DNA from: Desulfovibrio sp.
GTDB lineage: Bacteria; Desulfobacterota; Desulfovibrionia; Desulfovibrionales; Desulfovibrionaceae
DNA length: 32,819 nt
Direction: 5' to 3'
Assembly: GCA_017454855.1 (NCBI GenBank)
Contig: JAFTCE010000056.1
Coordinates: 1 to 32,819 of the forward strand
In this document: positions 1 to 9,400 of the stretch, one piece after another
How the letters are laid out: each line of letters begins with the position of its first letter
Numbering within the stretch: position 1 is the first letter of the stretch
Program-made: the position numbers and the translations under genes
Notes under the pieces: generated by a model
Database searches by the model: none
The model's input: only the letters and a program-made list of their open reading frames with translations
What the model was told of the DNA's origin: nothing

Positions 1-297
1 ATTGCCCGGGCTCTGGCCATGGATCCCAAGGTCATTTTGCTCGACGAACCTACTTCGGCCCTGGATCCCGAACTGGTGGGCGAAGTGCTGGCCGTCATTC
101 GCGATCTGGCCAGCGACGGCATGACCATGGTCATGGCCACGCATCAGATGGATTTTGCCCGGGCCCTGGCTACGGAAATTTTGTTCATGCAGCAGGGCCG
201 CATCATCGAACAGGGCAGTCCAGAGGCGCTTTTGGCGGAAGGTTCTGCCACGCGCACACGGGACTTCTGCCAACACATCTTGAACATGGGGGCTTGA
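1..297 (+). CDS. Amino-acid ABC transporter ATP-binding protein, 3' part only
   Basis: The reading frame is open from the window edge, so only the last 98 residues are present. The Walker B segment ILLDEPTSALDPELVGEVL and the downstream switch histidine (ATHQMDFA) are visible; Walker A and the signature motif lie outside the window. Proteins of the GlnQ/HisP group energise import of polar amino acids at the inner face of the membrane. The stop codon overlaps the TTG start of the next gene (TTGA), so the permease is probably translationally coupled to it. The ATPase fold is certain; the amino-acid class rests on the sequence style and the permease next door. Confidence 0.92.
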   Translation: MARALAMDPKVILLDEPTSALDPELVGEVLAVIRDLASDGMTMVMATHQMDFARALATEILFMQQGRIIEQGSPEALLAEGSATRTRDFCQHILNMGA

Positions 298-965
298 CGT
301 TGGACACGGTTTTTTTGACCAACGACTTGCTGCCCGCCTTGAACCGCGGCTTGCTGGTCTCTCTGGCGCTCATCATACCCTCGGCCAGCCTGGGTTTCGT
401 GGGCGGCGTACTCCTGGGCTGCGCACGTGCCTTCGGTCCGCTTTGGATCAGGCGTTTGGGCGATGCCTATACCGCCATCATCCGTGGTGTGCCCCTGGCC
501 GTGCAACTGATGATGATTTACTACGCCCTGCCCAAGATAGGGATTTTTTTCCCGCCCTTTGGGGCGGCAATGACGAGTTTTATCCTCTGTACGGCGGCCT
601 ATCAATCCGAATATGTGCGCGGTGCCCTACTCTCCATCCGTCAAGGGCAGATCCGCGCAGCCCAGGCCCTGGGTTTCAACACGCTGCAGACCATTGTCTG
701 GATTATTGTGCCCCAGGCTGCCCGGCGGGCCTTACCTGGCTGCGGGAACGAAATCGTCTACCTCATCAAGTACAGCTCCCTGGCCTACCTGGTGACCTGT
801 ATGGAACTCATGGGAGAAGGTAAGGTCGTGGCTTCGGACACCTTTCGTTTTACCGAAGTCTTTCTGGCTGTGGGCGCGTATTATCTGGCTATGGTCACTC
901 TGGCCTCCATGCTGCTGCGCTGGTTGGAAAAGCGCTTCCACATACCGGGTTTTGGTACGCATTAG
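294..965 (+). CDS. Amino-acid ABC transporter permease (HisM/GlnP type)
   Basis: This 223-residue integral membrane protein has the usual length for a polar amino-acid permease. It shows several hydrophobic spans and the cytoplasmic EAA loop (around residues 109-141, with GALLSIRQGQIRAAQALG leading into a PQA sequence) that docks to the ATPase. The TTG start overlaps the ATPase stop by four bases; a second TTG two codons later is possible. It should form the channel, probably as a homodimer because only one permease is visible. The substrate cannot be read from the sequence. The following gene encodes a binding protein of an unexpected family. Confidence 0.93.
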   Translation: MTLDTVFLTNDLLPALNRGLLVSLALIIPSASLGFVGGVLLGCARAFGPLWIRRLGDAYTAIIRGVPLAVQLMMIYYALPKIGIFFPPFGAAMTSFILCTAAYQSEYVRGALLSIRQGQIRAAQALGFNTLQTIVWIIVPQAARRALPGCGNEIVYLIKYSSLAYLVTCMELMGEGKVVASDTFRFTEVFLAVGAYYLAMVTLASMLLRWLEKRFHIPGFGTH

Positions 966-996
966 CGCCTGCGCCAAACTTCACGAGGATGCTCAG

Positions 997-2049
997 ATGC
1001 TTTCCCCTGTTTGCTTTCGTACTCTGCTTGTGCTGCTTTTCGCGTTCATGCTCTGTGCGCCTGCCAAGGCTGCGGTCGCTGGTTCGCTGCGCGTGGCTTT
1101 GCTGCTCGAAACATCTCTTGGCGACAAGGACTGGAATGACGCTTTGGCCCTTGGTCTGGAACGGGCCAGTAAGGACTTGCAAGTGCATGTGGCCATCTTG
1201 TCCGCATCACAACCCCGCGATACCCTCGCCCTGGAGCAGCTTTTTCGCCATGCCGCGCGCGAGTACGACCTTGTACTCGTGGCTTCAGACAGACTACATG
1301 AAATTTTGCGTGACAATGCTGCCAATTTTCGGCGCACACTCTTCGGCTGTATTGACGCCGGTATCCGCGCACCCAATATTATGTCCGTGACCTTCGCAGA
1401 TGAGCAGGCTGCCTATCTGGCTGGTGCGGCGGCCGCCATGCTGGTACGGCAACAACAGACGCCAGGCAGTGGGGAGCAAAAAATTTTGGGCTGGATTTCC
1501 GGCGAAGATATTCCGGCTGAGCGTTCCCTGTTTCATGGCTTTTCCGAGGGGGCGCTTGTTATTGATCCGGAAGTGCGCGTCATCCAGGCCATTACAGGCT
1601 CTTTCAACGATGCTGAGGCCGGTCGGAGCGAGGCCCGCAATCTGCTGCAGCAGGGGGCCAAAGTCTTGGTTCTGGCTTGCGGTATGGGCAATAGACCTGC
1701 CTTGGAAGAAGTGCAGAAGGCTGGAGCCTATGCCGTGGGCCTGAATGTGGATCACGATAGACTTTTGCCCGGTCGCATCCTGACTTCCATCCTCAAGTTT
1801 CCGGACAGGGCCGTGTACGATATTGTGGCTGCGACCGCAGCCGGAAAGTTCAAGGGCAAGGAGATCCTTGTGCGTGACTTGGCCAATGGCGGCGTGGACA
1901 TTACGGCCATGCAGCCATTCAAGGCCGCAGTCGGCACGAAGATAGCCAAGAATCTGGATCGCCGTTTACAAGAGCTGCGCCAGGAGATTGTGCGCGGCGC
2001 TATCCGGCTCAAGTCCCTGCGTGCGCGCACCCTCTGCGATTGCAACTGA
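997..2049 (+). CDS. BMP/PnrA-family periplasmic substrate-binding protein
   Basis: This protein is 350 residues from the chosen ATG, which follows GAGG at 985-988. It begins with a Sec signal peptide (hydrophobic stretch, then APAKA before AVAG) and has no convincing lipobox. The mature part follows the basic membrane protein/PnrA pattern: an opening beta strand (SLRVALLLE), a DKDWNDALALGLERA segment, an FGCID strand, a SVTFADEQAAYLAGAAAAML segment, GFSEGA, a GSFNDAEAGRSEA segment, and a late GLNVDHD strand. Family members usually bind nucleosides and work with RbsA/RbsC-like permeases. Here the gene follows an amino-acid-type permease by 31 bp, so a nucleoside ligand should not be assumed. 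An in-frame start at 952 would overlap the permease and lacks a clear ribosome binding site. Confidence 0.85.
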   Translation: MLSPVCFRTLLVLLFAFMLCAPAKAAVAGSLRVALLLETSLGDKDWNDALALGLERASKDLQVHVAILSASQPRDTLALEQLFRHAAREYDLVLVASDRLHEILRDNAANFRRTLFGCIDAGIRAPNIMSVTFADEQAAYLAGAAAAMLVRQQQTPGSGEQKILGWISGEDIPAERSLFHGFSEGALVIDPEVRVIQAITGSFNDAEAGRSEARNLLQQGAKVLVLACGMGNRPALEEVQKAGAYAVGLNVDHDRLLPGRILTSILKFPDRAVYDIVAATAAGKFKGKEILVRDLANGGVDITAMQPFKAAVGTKIAKNLDRRLQELRQEIVRGAIRLKSLRARTLCDCN

Positions 2050-2129
2050 CAAAGTGGAATAGTCGTAGCGGCATTGGCTTGTTGTGTTGCACTCTCTGAC
2101 CTGGGTACAGCCAGGCTGCTCGTCAAGCT

Positions 2130-2238
2130 CTAGAGCGGTTTGACGTGTATTTTGCCGAGCGTGTTTTGACTTTGGATGACGCCGCAGGCTTGTGTACATC
2201 CTGCGGCGCTGTGTAACGTTAACGTAAAATTGCTCTAG
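2130..2238. repeat. Nested inverted repeats between convergent genes
   Basis: Two 17-nt arms, CTAGAGCGGTTTGACGT (2130-2146) and the reverse complement of CTAGAGCAATTTTACGT (2222-2238), match at 14 of 17 positions and face each other. Between them, 2180-2208 is a 9-bp GC-rich stem (CGCCGCAGG/CCTGCGGCG) that could end transcription from both sides. The right outer arm covers the TAG stop codon of galE. No T-tract follows on the plus strand. It could be a small palindromic mobile repeat or simply a bidirectional terminator. Confidence 0.5.
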
Positions 2239-3221
2239 CTGGCAAAACCGTTGGGATGCGTCCTGTGCCAGGCCCAGGCAGAGGCGATGATCTCCGCAAT
2301 GCCTGCTTGGGCTCGCCAGCCAAGGATGTGTCCGGCGCGTTCCGCCGAGGCCACCAGGCGGGCGGGATCCCCTGGCCGTCGCGCTCCCACGTTGACGGCA
2401 ATGTTCTGACCTGTGACGCGCTGCGCAGCCTCCACCATCTGGCGCACGGAAAATCCTTCTCCATTGCCTAGATTGCAGATTGTACTTTCTCCGCCGCCGC
2501 GCAAATGATCCAAGGCGCGAAGATGTGCGTCCACCAAATCCATGACGCCGAGGTAGTCGCGGATGCATGTGCCGTCCGGCGTGGGGTAGTCGTCGCCGAA
2601 AATAGTGATGGCCGGGCGTTTGCCCAGGGGTACTTGCAGAATAAGGGGGATGAGGTGTGTCTCCGGCCTGTGATCCTCTCCAATGGAGCCGTCTGGCCAG
2701 GCTCCAGCCACGTTGAAATAGCGCAAGATAACCGAACGGATGCCATAGGCTTGGCCCACCCAGTGCATGATTCGCTCCATGGCCAGTTTACTTTCGCCAT
2801 AGGGATTTGTGGGCCGCAAGGGGGCGTCTTCGCTGATGGGCACTGAGTCTGGCTCTCCGTACACAGCGGCCGTAGAGGAAAAGACGATTTTGTCCGTGCC
2901 GTGCCTGGACATGGCCTCCAAAAGCGCCAGCATGCCTCCAATATTGTTCTGAAAGTACTTGAGCGGTTGGGCCATGCTCTCCCCCACCAGGGAGCTGGCG
3001 GCGAAATGGAGTACAGCGTCCACATGCTGCTCGCTAAAAATGGCGTCCAGCAAGGCCGGGTCGCGCATGTCGCCCTCGTAAAGGCGTACGTCCGTAGGGA
3101 CAGCGGGCTTGTGTCCGGTGAGAAAATTGTCAATGACCACGGGTTTTTCGCCACGTGCCAGCAGGGCGCGCACATTGTGTGAACCTATGTAGCCTGCGCC
3201 GCCACAAACGAGAATGGCCAT
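2235..3221 (-). CDS. galE: UDP-glucose 4-epimerase
   Basis: This 328-residue protein interconverts UDP-glucose and UDP-galactose and supplies galactose units for surface polysaccharides. It starts with the NAD-binding Rossmann motif GGAGYIGSH (residues 7-15). The catalytic pair is visible as the serine in FSSTAAVYGEP and the YxxxK in NPYGESK. The late ICNLGNGEGFSV segment is typical of GalE. The start was chosen at 3221 because AGAAGGAGAA lies just upstream; a longer open frame to 3452 lies inside the preceding gene. It follows the radical SAM gene by 17 bp on the same strand, so the two probably share a transcript. Length and motifs are normal for the family. Confidence 0.95.
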   Translation of the reverse strand: MAILVCGGAGYIGSHNVRALLARGEKPVVIDNFLTGHKPAVPTDVRLYEGDMRDPALLDAIFSEQHVDAVLHFAASSLVGESMAQPLKYFQNNIGGMLALLEAMSRHGTDKIVFSSTAAVYGEPDSVPISEDAPLRPTNPYGESKLAMERIMHWVGQAYGIRSVILRYFNVAGAWPDGSIGEDHRPETHLIPLILQVPLGKRPAITIFGDDYPTPDGTCIRDYLGVMDLVDAHLRALDHLRGGGESTICNLGNGEGFSVRQMVEAAQRVTGQNIAVNVGARRPGDPARLVASAERAGHILGWRAQAGIAEIIASAWAWHRTHPNGFAS

Positions 3222-3238
3222 GTTGATTCTCCTTCTTT

Positions 3239-4600
3239 TTAACGCGCCAGAGTGCTGGGCAAGGGCATGCGCCATTGCCCGGGCAGGGGAGCGGCAATGT
3301 CCGCATGCTCCCCTAAGTAGGGATTGAAATAGCCATATACGAGCCAGGGACAGAGCTTTTTGAGTCTTTTCATGAACGAACGCAGGCCCATGGCCGGTTC
3401 GTCTGCCAATCGCCCCCCACCATCTCCGGCGTCCATGTGGCGCAAGTACCATTCGGGGTCAATGTTGAGGTTGCGCCATTGGATCATAGACACGCCATTT
3501 TCCCCCACAAGTCGGGCCAGGGCTTCCAGCTCTGGTTCGGTGTCCGTGATTCCAGGAAAGTAGAGCAGATTGAGCGAAACCCAGACGTGACGCTGCCGAG
3601 CTGCCCGGATGGAGGCACGCACATTGTCCAGGTCGTAACCACAAGGCCGATGGTAACGCGCATAGAGAGCGTCACGGGCACTATTAAGGCTTACGCGCAG
3701 GCTGGTCAGACCGGCATCGGCCAGGGCAGCCACGGCCTCCGGACGGGAAGCATTGGTGTTACAATTCACCGTGCCCGAACCGCCAGAGGCACGAAATCGG
3801 GCCACACTTGCGACAAGCAGGTCGGCGTTCATGAGCGGATCACCTTCGCAGCCCTGGCCGAAAGAATAGATGGGACGTCGTTCCCGTCGGGCATGGAAAC
3901 GCATGACGTCCACGATCTCTTCTGGCTCGGGAGTGAAGTCCAGACGGCATTGTGGCGTTACCCGCAAGGGAGAATCGCTGTCCTGGGCTGAGATGCAGCC
4001 CAGGCAGCGGGCGTTGCAGCTACGCGACGTGGGCAAAGGGGCTTCATAGCGTCCAAGCACAAAATTGCGTGCCGCAGGACAATCGTAACGCCCCACGCAG
4101 TTGTTCACGATATGGCGCACCAGGCGGTTGCAAGGGCAGGCGGCCAGAACTTCGCGGGCACCTTGTTCAATGCTCGACTTGGGAATGTGTCGAAACTCCT
4201 GGCGGGGTTCTTTGTCCACGCGGCGGGCGCACATGTAGAAGCGACCGTTGGCAAAACCCACGGCGCCATAGGCAAAGAGTGGCAGTAAAGGAGCGTCCTT
4301 GGCGGCTTCGTATGCAGGGTGCGCCGAAAGGGTATAGGCCGGCGCGGCAAAAGCTGCCACAGCGAGCTGTGCTTCACCCTCCGGAGCGGCCAGGTGACCG
4401 GTCTCGGGATCCAGGCCTAAGGCTTGGCGACCTGGCAAAAAAAAACATTCGCTCTCCTCGGGCAGGGGGATGATTTCGTCCGTTCGTGGCAATCCCCATT
4501 GCCAACCTCGGCGGCAGACCATGAGCAGACGGGGATCGTCGTATATGTGCCCCTGAGCGTCGGCCATGACGAGGCGCAGTTCACCGCGTTGCGCAGCCAT
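3239..4600 (-). CDS. Radical SAM protein with cysteine-rich N-terminal region
   Basis: This 453-residue protein carries the radical SAM cluster motif CNARCLGC (Cys195, Cys199, Cys202), which holds a 4Fe-4S cluster that cleaves S-adenosylmethionine. Downstream strands resemble the radical SAM barrel: YSFGQGCEGDPLMN, then VNCNTNAS, then SLRVSLNSARDALYARYHRP. The first 190 residues are not a standard radical SAM segment and include Cys155, Cys157, Cys168 and Cys174, which might bind a second metal centre. The start at 4600 follows AAGGAG; an ATG seven codons earlier has a poorer site. It is upstream of galE in a likely two-gene operon and divergent from the small membrane protein gene. The substrate is unknown; I do not recognise a named subfamily. 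Confidence 0.88.
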   Translation of the reverse strand: MAAQRGELRLVMADAQGHIYDDPRLLMVCRRGWQWGLPRTDEIIPLPEESECFFLPGRQALGLDPETGHLAAPEGEAQLAVAAFAAPAYTLSAHPAYEAAKDAPLLPLFAYGAVGFANGRFYMCARRVDKEPRQEFRHIPKSSIEQGAREVLAACPCNRLVRHIVNNCVGRYDCPAARNFVLGRYEAPLPTSRSCNARCLGCISAQDSDSPLRVTPQCRLDFTPEPEEIVDVMRFHARRERRPIYSFGQGCEGDPLMNADLLVASVARFRASGGSGTVNCNTNASRPEAVAALADAGLTSLRVSLNSARDALYARYHRPCGYDLDNVRASIRAARQRHVWVSLNLLYFPGITDTEPELEALARLVGENGVSMIQWRNLNIDPEWYLRHMDAGDGGGRLADEPAMGLRSFMKRLKKLCPWLVYGYFNPYLGEHADIAAPLPGQWRMPLPSTLAR

Positions 4601-4659
4601 ACAAGCTCCTTGCGCCGCCACCGAAAAAAATATATGCTTGGATATTTCGGAGGCGCGCC

Positions 4660-5043
4660 ATGTTTTCTTTCATGCTTTTTTTGTTTTTTGGATTTCTTGC
4701 CGTCTACGCCATACTTATGCACATGCTGCGCATGCAGGCCCAGGCCTATCGCCTGTTGCACGACGAACATGCCCAGCTACGCCTGCAGCTCTTGTCCTTG
4801 GAGGCCCGCCTTGACGCCTTTGACGTAGCTCCTGCGGAGACTGCGCCCGAAGGCATGACGGAGAATCCAGGGCCGCACGTTGCAACGCGGCTTGTGGCGC
4901 GAGCCGCCAAGGGGCCTGCCGAGGACGATTTGCTCCGTTTGAGCTTTGCCCAGCCTGCCGCAGATGAGCCTGCAGTAGATCCGGCCCTGGATTTGCATTT
5001 TGATCCCGGCGAAGAAGGCAGGCAGAGGGCAGAAAATACATGA
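4660..5043 (+). CDS. Small membrane-anchored protein of unknown function
   Basis: This predicted 127-residue protein begins with one hydrophobic span (about residues 2-22), followed by a heptad-like stretch rich in Gln, Leu and Arg (about 24-52) that could form a short coiled coil. The remainder is acidic and rich in Ala and Pro, and probably disordered. GGAGG at 4649-4653 is well placed before the ATG. The gene diverges from the radical SAM gene across a 59-bp spacer. I recognise no family. The architecture suggests a membrane-tethered adaptor or scaffold, but that is only inference. Confidence 0.65.
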   Translation: MFSFMLFLFFGFLAVYAILMHMLRMQAQAYRLLHDEHAQLRLQLLSLEARLDAFDVAPAETAPEGMTENPGPHVATRLVARAAKGPAEDDLLRLSFAQPAADEPAVDPALDLHFDPGEEGRQRAENT

Positions 5044-5254
5044 TGCCGTATGGCACACACTACGAATATGTCGTATACTACCCCGACAAGAGATTTCCGT
5101 CCAGAGTAAAGTCAGCGCCAGCGTACGCAACGCTTCACACATCTCTTGCGCGTCCCCTGGAGCGCGTGAGCCATCCTGCTGCGGAACACGACCTTGGATA
5201 CGGCAAAGTTAAAGCCGTGCGTCGGGAAGCCTTCACCGAAAAGACGCAGATGGC

Positions 5255-6328
5255 TTACTCCCGGGCGGCAGCGAGGTAGGCCGCACGCAGGGGTTCATGG
5301 GGCGTCTGCTCGGCCCAGTGGAGGTAGAGCATGCGTAGGCAGCTCTTGCGGATGTCGTGGGCACGCGCCCTGCGACTGGCCATGATGTCTGCCGCCTGCG
5401 GTAAGAGGGCCTGCATGTGCTGCGTGAAGGCTTGCGCGCGGTGCAGGGCGCGGTGGCCTTGGTTCACCGTCTGTAGCGCCGCCTCGCGCATACGCTGGGC
5501 TTGCACGGGATGGGCCAAGAGCCAGCGGATGCGCGTTTCGGCCTCGTGTACGCTGGCTGCGGTTTTGGCCACGGCGACTGCCGCGTTCGTCGCGTCCGCT
5601 GCAGTTCCCTTTGACGTTGAGTCCGGACTATCTCCTGTATCTGGGGTATAGCAGAGCAAATGTTCGCCTTCGGTGAATAAATCCGTAAATCCGTGTCCGA
5701 TGCGCGGCGTGACCAAGCAAGCGCCGCAACCGAGAGCTTCGAAGACGCGGAAATTCAAATCGCCGTGTTCACAGTGGTTGAGGATGACGCGAGCCCTGGC
5801 ATAGAGCTGCCGGTACTGGCCGCGCGTTACGCACAGACCTGGCAGGGCTTTGCTGAGTTGCATCAGAAAGGCCGCCCGTTGGGGCAGTTCCGGACTCTGG
5901 CTGCCCACGAAGACACAGTCCATATCTCTGCTCGTGCTGGCATCCGGGGCATCGTCGCGCCAGGCAAAGGCCGGCGACCACCACAGGCGTTCCCAAGGCA
6001 GAAAGGCATTGGCAAAGCGCTGCCCGTGGTCGCGTAGGGAATAGAGAACGGCATCAAAACCCTGCGCATAGAAAGGTTGCCAGGAATGGATGTGCGAATC
6101 CACGCTGTAAAACACTGTAAGACAGGGGAACTCTTCCATGCCCAGCACAAAAGGGGCTCGGCTCTTGTCGGCCACCACGAGGACGTCGGGAACAAAGTCG
6201 GCCACACGCACAAGATCGTGCCAGTGGTAGACGGCAGGCTGCTCAAAATTGTGACAGACGGTTTCCCAGCCGCAGGATGCGAGTTCGGAGCTAAAAAAAG
6301 GACTGCCTATCCAAAGGAGACGCGGCAT
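5255..6328 (-). CDS. CgeB-like glycosyltransferase
   Basis: This 357-residue protein resembles glycosyltransferases of the CgeB/YkvP type (GT-B fold). The C-terminal donor-binding region shows FRVFEALGCGACLVTPR (about residues 193-209) followed by LFTEGEHLLCY, the usual pattern for sugar-nucleotide binding. An Ala/Thr/Ser-rich insert at about residues 229-262 interrupts the C-terminal domain and looks like a flexible loop. AGGTGA lies just before the ATG. It is convergent with the small membrane protein gene and divergent from the AsmA-family gene. The acceptor is unknown; a surface polysaccharide or protein glycan is likely. Confidence 0.8.
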   Translation of the reverse strand: MPRLLWIGSPFFSSELASCGWETVCHNFEQPAVYHWHDLVRVADFVPDVLVVADKSRAPFVLGMEEFPCLTVFYSVDSHIHSWQPFYAQGFDAVLYSLRDHGQRFANAFLPWERLWWSPAFAWRDDAPDASTSRDMDCVFVGSQSPELPQRAAFLMQLSKALPGLCVTRGQYRQLYARARVILNHCEHGDLNFRVFEALGCGACLVTPRIGHGFTDLFTEGEHLLCYTPDTGDSPDSTSKGTAADATNAAVAVAKTAASVHEAETRIRWLLAHPVQAQRMREAALQTVNQGHRALHRAQAFTQHMQALLPQAADIMASRRARAHDIRKSCLRMLYLHWAEQTPHEPLRAAYLAAARE

Positions 6329-6448
6329 AGTTTCACCTGTTGCGGACGGTTGCCAACGCGGCTCATATGCACTACATTGGGCTTGCGTTCTAAAGAAAGT
6401 CTAAATATCCTTTTGTATAACGTCAAGCCATAAAAAACGCCAAGCGCC

Positions 6449-9400
6449 ATGCCCAACTGCTTCAGACGTCTGCGCCCCCTGCTACGCATTGTCCTGCCGC
6501 TTCTGTGCAGCGTCTTGCTGCTGGTGGCGGGCGGCTTCTGGTTTTTGCAGGCCCATTGCCGGGAGTATGTGGAGCAGCATGCGCAGGAAATTGCGGCCCA
6601 GTCCGGTCTTGTCATTGCCGTAGGTCATGCTGAGATAGAACTTTTGCCGCACCCTGGTCTGGCCCTGAGCGCTGTCAGCGTGGCCGGGCAAGGCTGGAAA
6701 TTTGGGGTGGACAAGGCGCATGTGGGTGTACAGCTTCTTGCTCTGCTGCAGGGCAGGCTGCGGGTGTGCAGCATTGCCTTGGAACATCCACGTCTGAACG
6801 GGGCACTGCCATGCACCTTGATGCCGAATTTGCCCTTCACGACGGGCCAGACCGGACAGGCGCTGACATCGGACAATGCTGCTAAGGCCATTCAGGCATT
6901 GCTGCCTCAAGGTTGCGCAGTAAGCATTGTGGCTGGGGAGGCGGATGTCACGGGCAGTGACGGCGCGAGCTTTTCCGTGCATGGGCTGCGCTGCGATCTC
7001 AATGTGTCGGCAGGCGTCCGATGTGCGGGACGCTTGCTCTGGGACTTGGCCAGCGTGACCCCGCCTGATGCCCTACCTACGCAATTGGATGGCCTGACAG
7101 TGGAGGGGGAGACCATCCTGGCCGATCCGATCCACATGACGCCCAGGCTTTTGCTCAAGGGCCGCTTGCAGCGACCGGACTGGCTGGCCAGTTTGAATCT
7201 GACTGCGGAGCTGTCCATGAACTCGAGCGGTCAGCACGCAAGCCTGGATATTGGAGCTGCCTTACGCAAGGACGGAGTACTCATTCCTGCCGGTATTACC
7301 GGGCATGTGCGCCGCGAGGACGCCAGCGGAGAAATCAGTCTTAAGGACATGGCCCTTTCTCTGGGCAAGGACAGGGGCGTTTTCGACGGCACGTTGCGCC
7401 TAGGCCAACCCGATGACTTTGCCCTGCGCGGACGCCTGTGCTTCACCAGGGCCAGCCTTACCCAATGGCTGGGCTTTGCGCGCAATTTGCCGCCAGGGCT
7501 GCAGATTTCCCTGGATGCTCTGACCGAAGGTGTTCTGGATATTAACATGGACGGCAAGGGGCTGCGCGTGCCCCATGCGGAGGCCACGGCTTCGGGGAGC
7601 CATTTTACCGGCACGGGCGGCGTGGCGAGCTGGGCGGAACCCGTGGTTGCGCTCAATCTCACGGCCCCCCTGGTCAACCTGGGTCGGGCGCTGCCGGAGT
7701 CCGTCGGCGTTTTGCCCGCTGACCTACAGTACGGACATGAGGCATTGACGCCTAGGCCAGGTCGTCCTGTCATTGCAGGCGAGGTGAATGTGGGCTATGA
7801 CATTCGCCTGAACGCTGCCAGGGTTCGCTATGGCCCATTGGACATCGACGATGCCCGCGTGGTTATCAGGCAGGGCCTCGTAGACAAGAGGACGCGCTTG
7901 GAAGACACGGTTCTGGAGGCACGCGGAAAGCTCTACGGGGGCAGTGTCAAGGGCACAACCATTCTCGGCGGCAGCCCGGAAACCCCCTTTGCCATAGACG
8001 TGAATGTGCAGAATGTGGACGGTGTGCCGCTGAGTGCGGTTTTGCCCGTTCTGCCTTTGACGGGGGGTCGGCTGCGTGGTGACGTACACATCATGAGCCA
8101 GGGGAAGAAGCTCAACGTGTTTTTGCGTATGTTGCGCGGCACAGTCACGGTGCATGCGGAACGTGGCAAATTGCGCTCCCAGGGTAAGAATGCCCTGCTC
8201 TCCTTTCGCACTCTGGATGCCAACTTCAAGGCGCGCCAAGGTCTGTGGAAGCAGGGGAGACTCGGTCTGGACGGTCAATGGAAGGCCAGTCTTGTGGAAC
8301 AAGGCATCAACGCTAAGGCCAGCTTGAACGGCCTGCTCTGGTTTGGTGGGCCTGGAGGGCAATTCGCTTTTACCAACGTGCCCGGGGATTTTTCCTGCGA
8401 CCTGTCTGCGGAACGCGCCTTTATGCCTTCCGGACTACAGTTGAACGCTTCCGGCAAGTTTAGCTGTCAGGCTGACGTCGGCAAACTGAGCCTGAGCGGA
8501 GGCCAGATTTCGGCCCTGGGCATTGAAGCCAAAGGAGGTGTGACTCTAGCCTCCGGCAAGGAAGGCTTGCAGTGGCAGGGCAAAATGTCCATTTCAGTAC
8601 CCGATATGACCAAAACTTTGCGTCAGGTCGGCTGCGCGGTCACATCGCTGCCCCCGGCCCTAGGACGGCTGCGTCTCGACGCGGCTTTTAAGGGCACGCC
8701 CACTTCCCTGGCTCTGAGCGAGGTAATCACGAATGTGGACAACACGGAGTTTCGTGGTTCCCTAGCCCTGAACTGGCGCAAGAGGCCGGAGTTGCACTAC
8801 AATCTGAGTACGCCTCAGTTGGATTTTGATCGCTACATTCCCCAGAAAAAAAAGGGGAAAGGGGCTGGAACCAGACCGTCTGGTAGGGGCGAACCTTGGG
8901 ATTTCCGTTTTCTGCAGACTTTTGACGCCAAAGGAGAACTTCATGCCGCAATGGCCACGCTTTGGCGTCTGCACATCCGCAACCTGCGCCTGGCTGCGAC
9001 CCTTGACCATGGCACACTGTCCCTGCTCTGCCGCCAAGGCACGCTCTACGACGGATCCATAACGACCAAGGCGGAAATACTCTGCGACAGGGGCTTGCAG
9101 ATATCGGCTACTGTGGCTGCTCGAGGCGTTGACCTGAATGCGGCCAGCCAGGACGTGGGGGGCAATGGCGTCCTGGGTGGAGTAGGCTCAGCGCGGGTTG
9201 ACTTCAAGGCCAATCTCTCTGCTGCGGGTCAGCTGCCCGCTCGTCTCAACGGTACCTGGAACGTGGATTTGACTGACGGTTCCTGGCAGCAACGCGACCG
9301 TCACGGCGTATTCAAGGGCAAGCCCACGCGCTTTCAGTCCATCCATGCTTCCGGAATCTTTATGGACGGCGTTGTGAAAAACCACAATTTCCTGCTGAAG

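Noticed and set aside
5040..5279. Plus-strand ORF of 79 residues overlapping the end of the small membrane protein gene (ATGA)
   Set aside because: The overlap looks like coupling, but the product has no recognisable features and it runs into the convergent glycosyltransferase gene.
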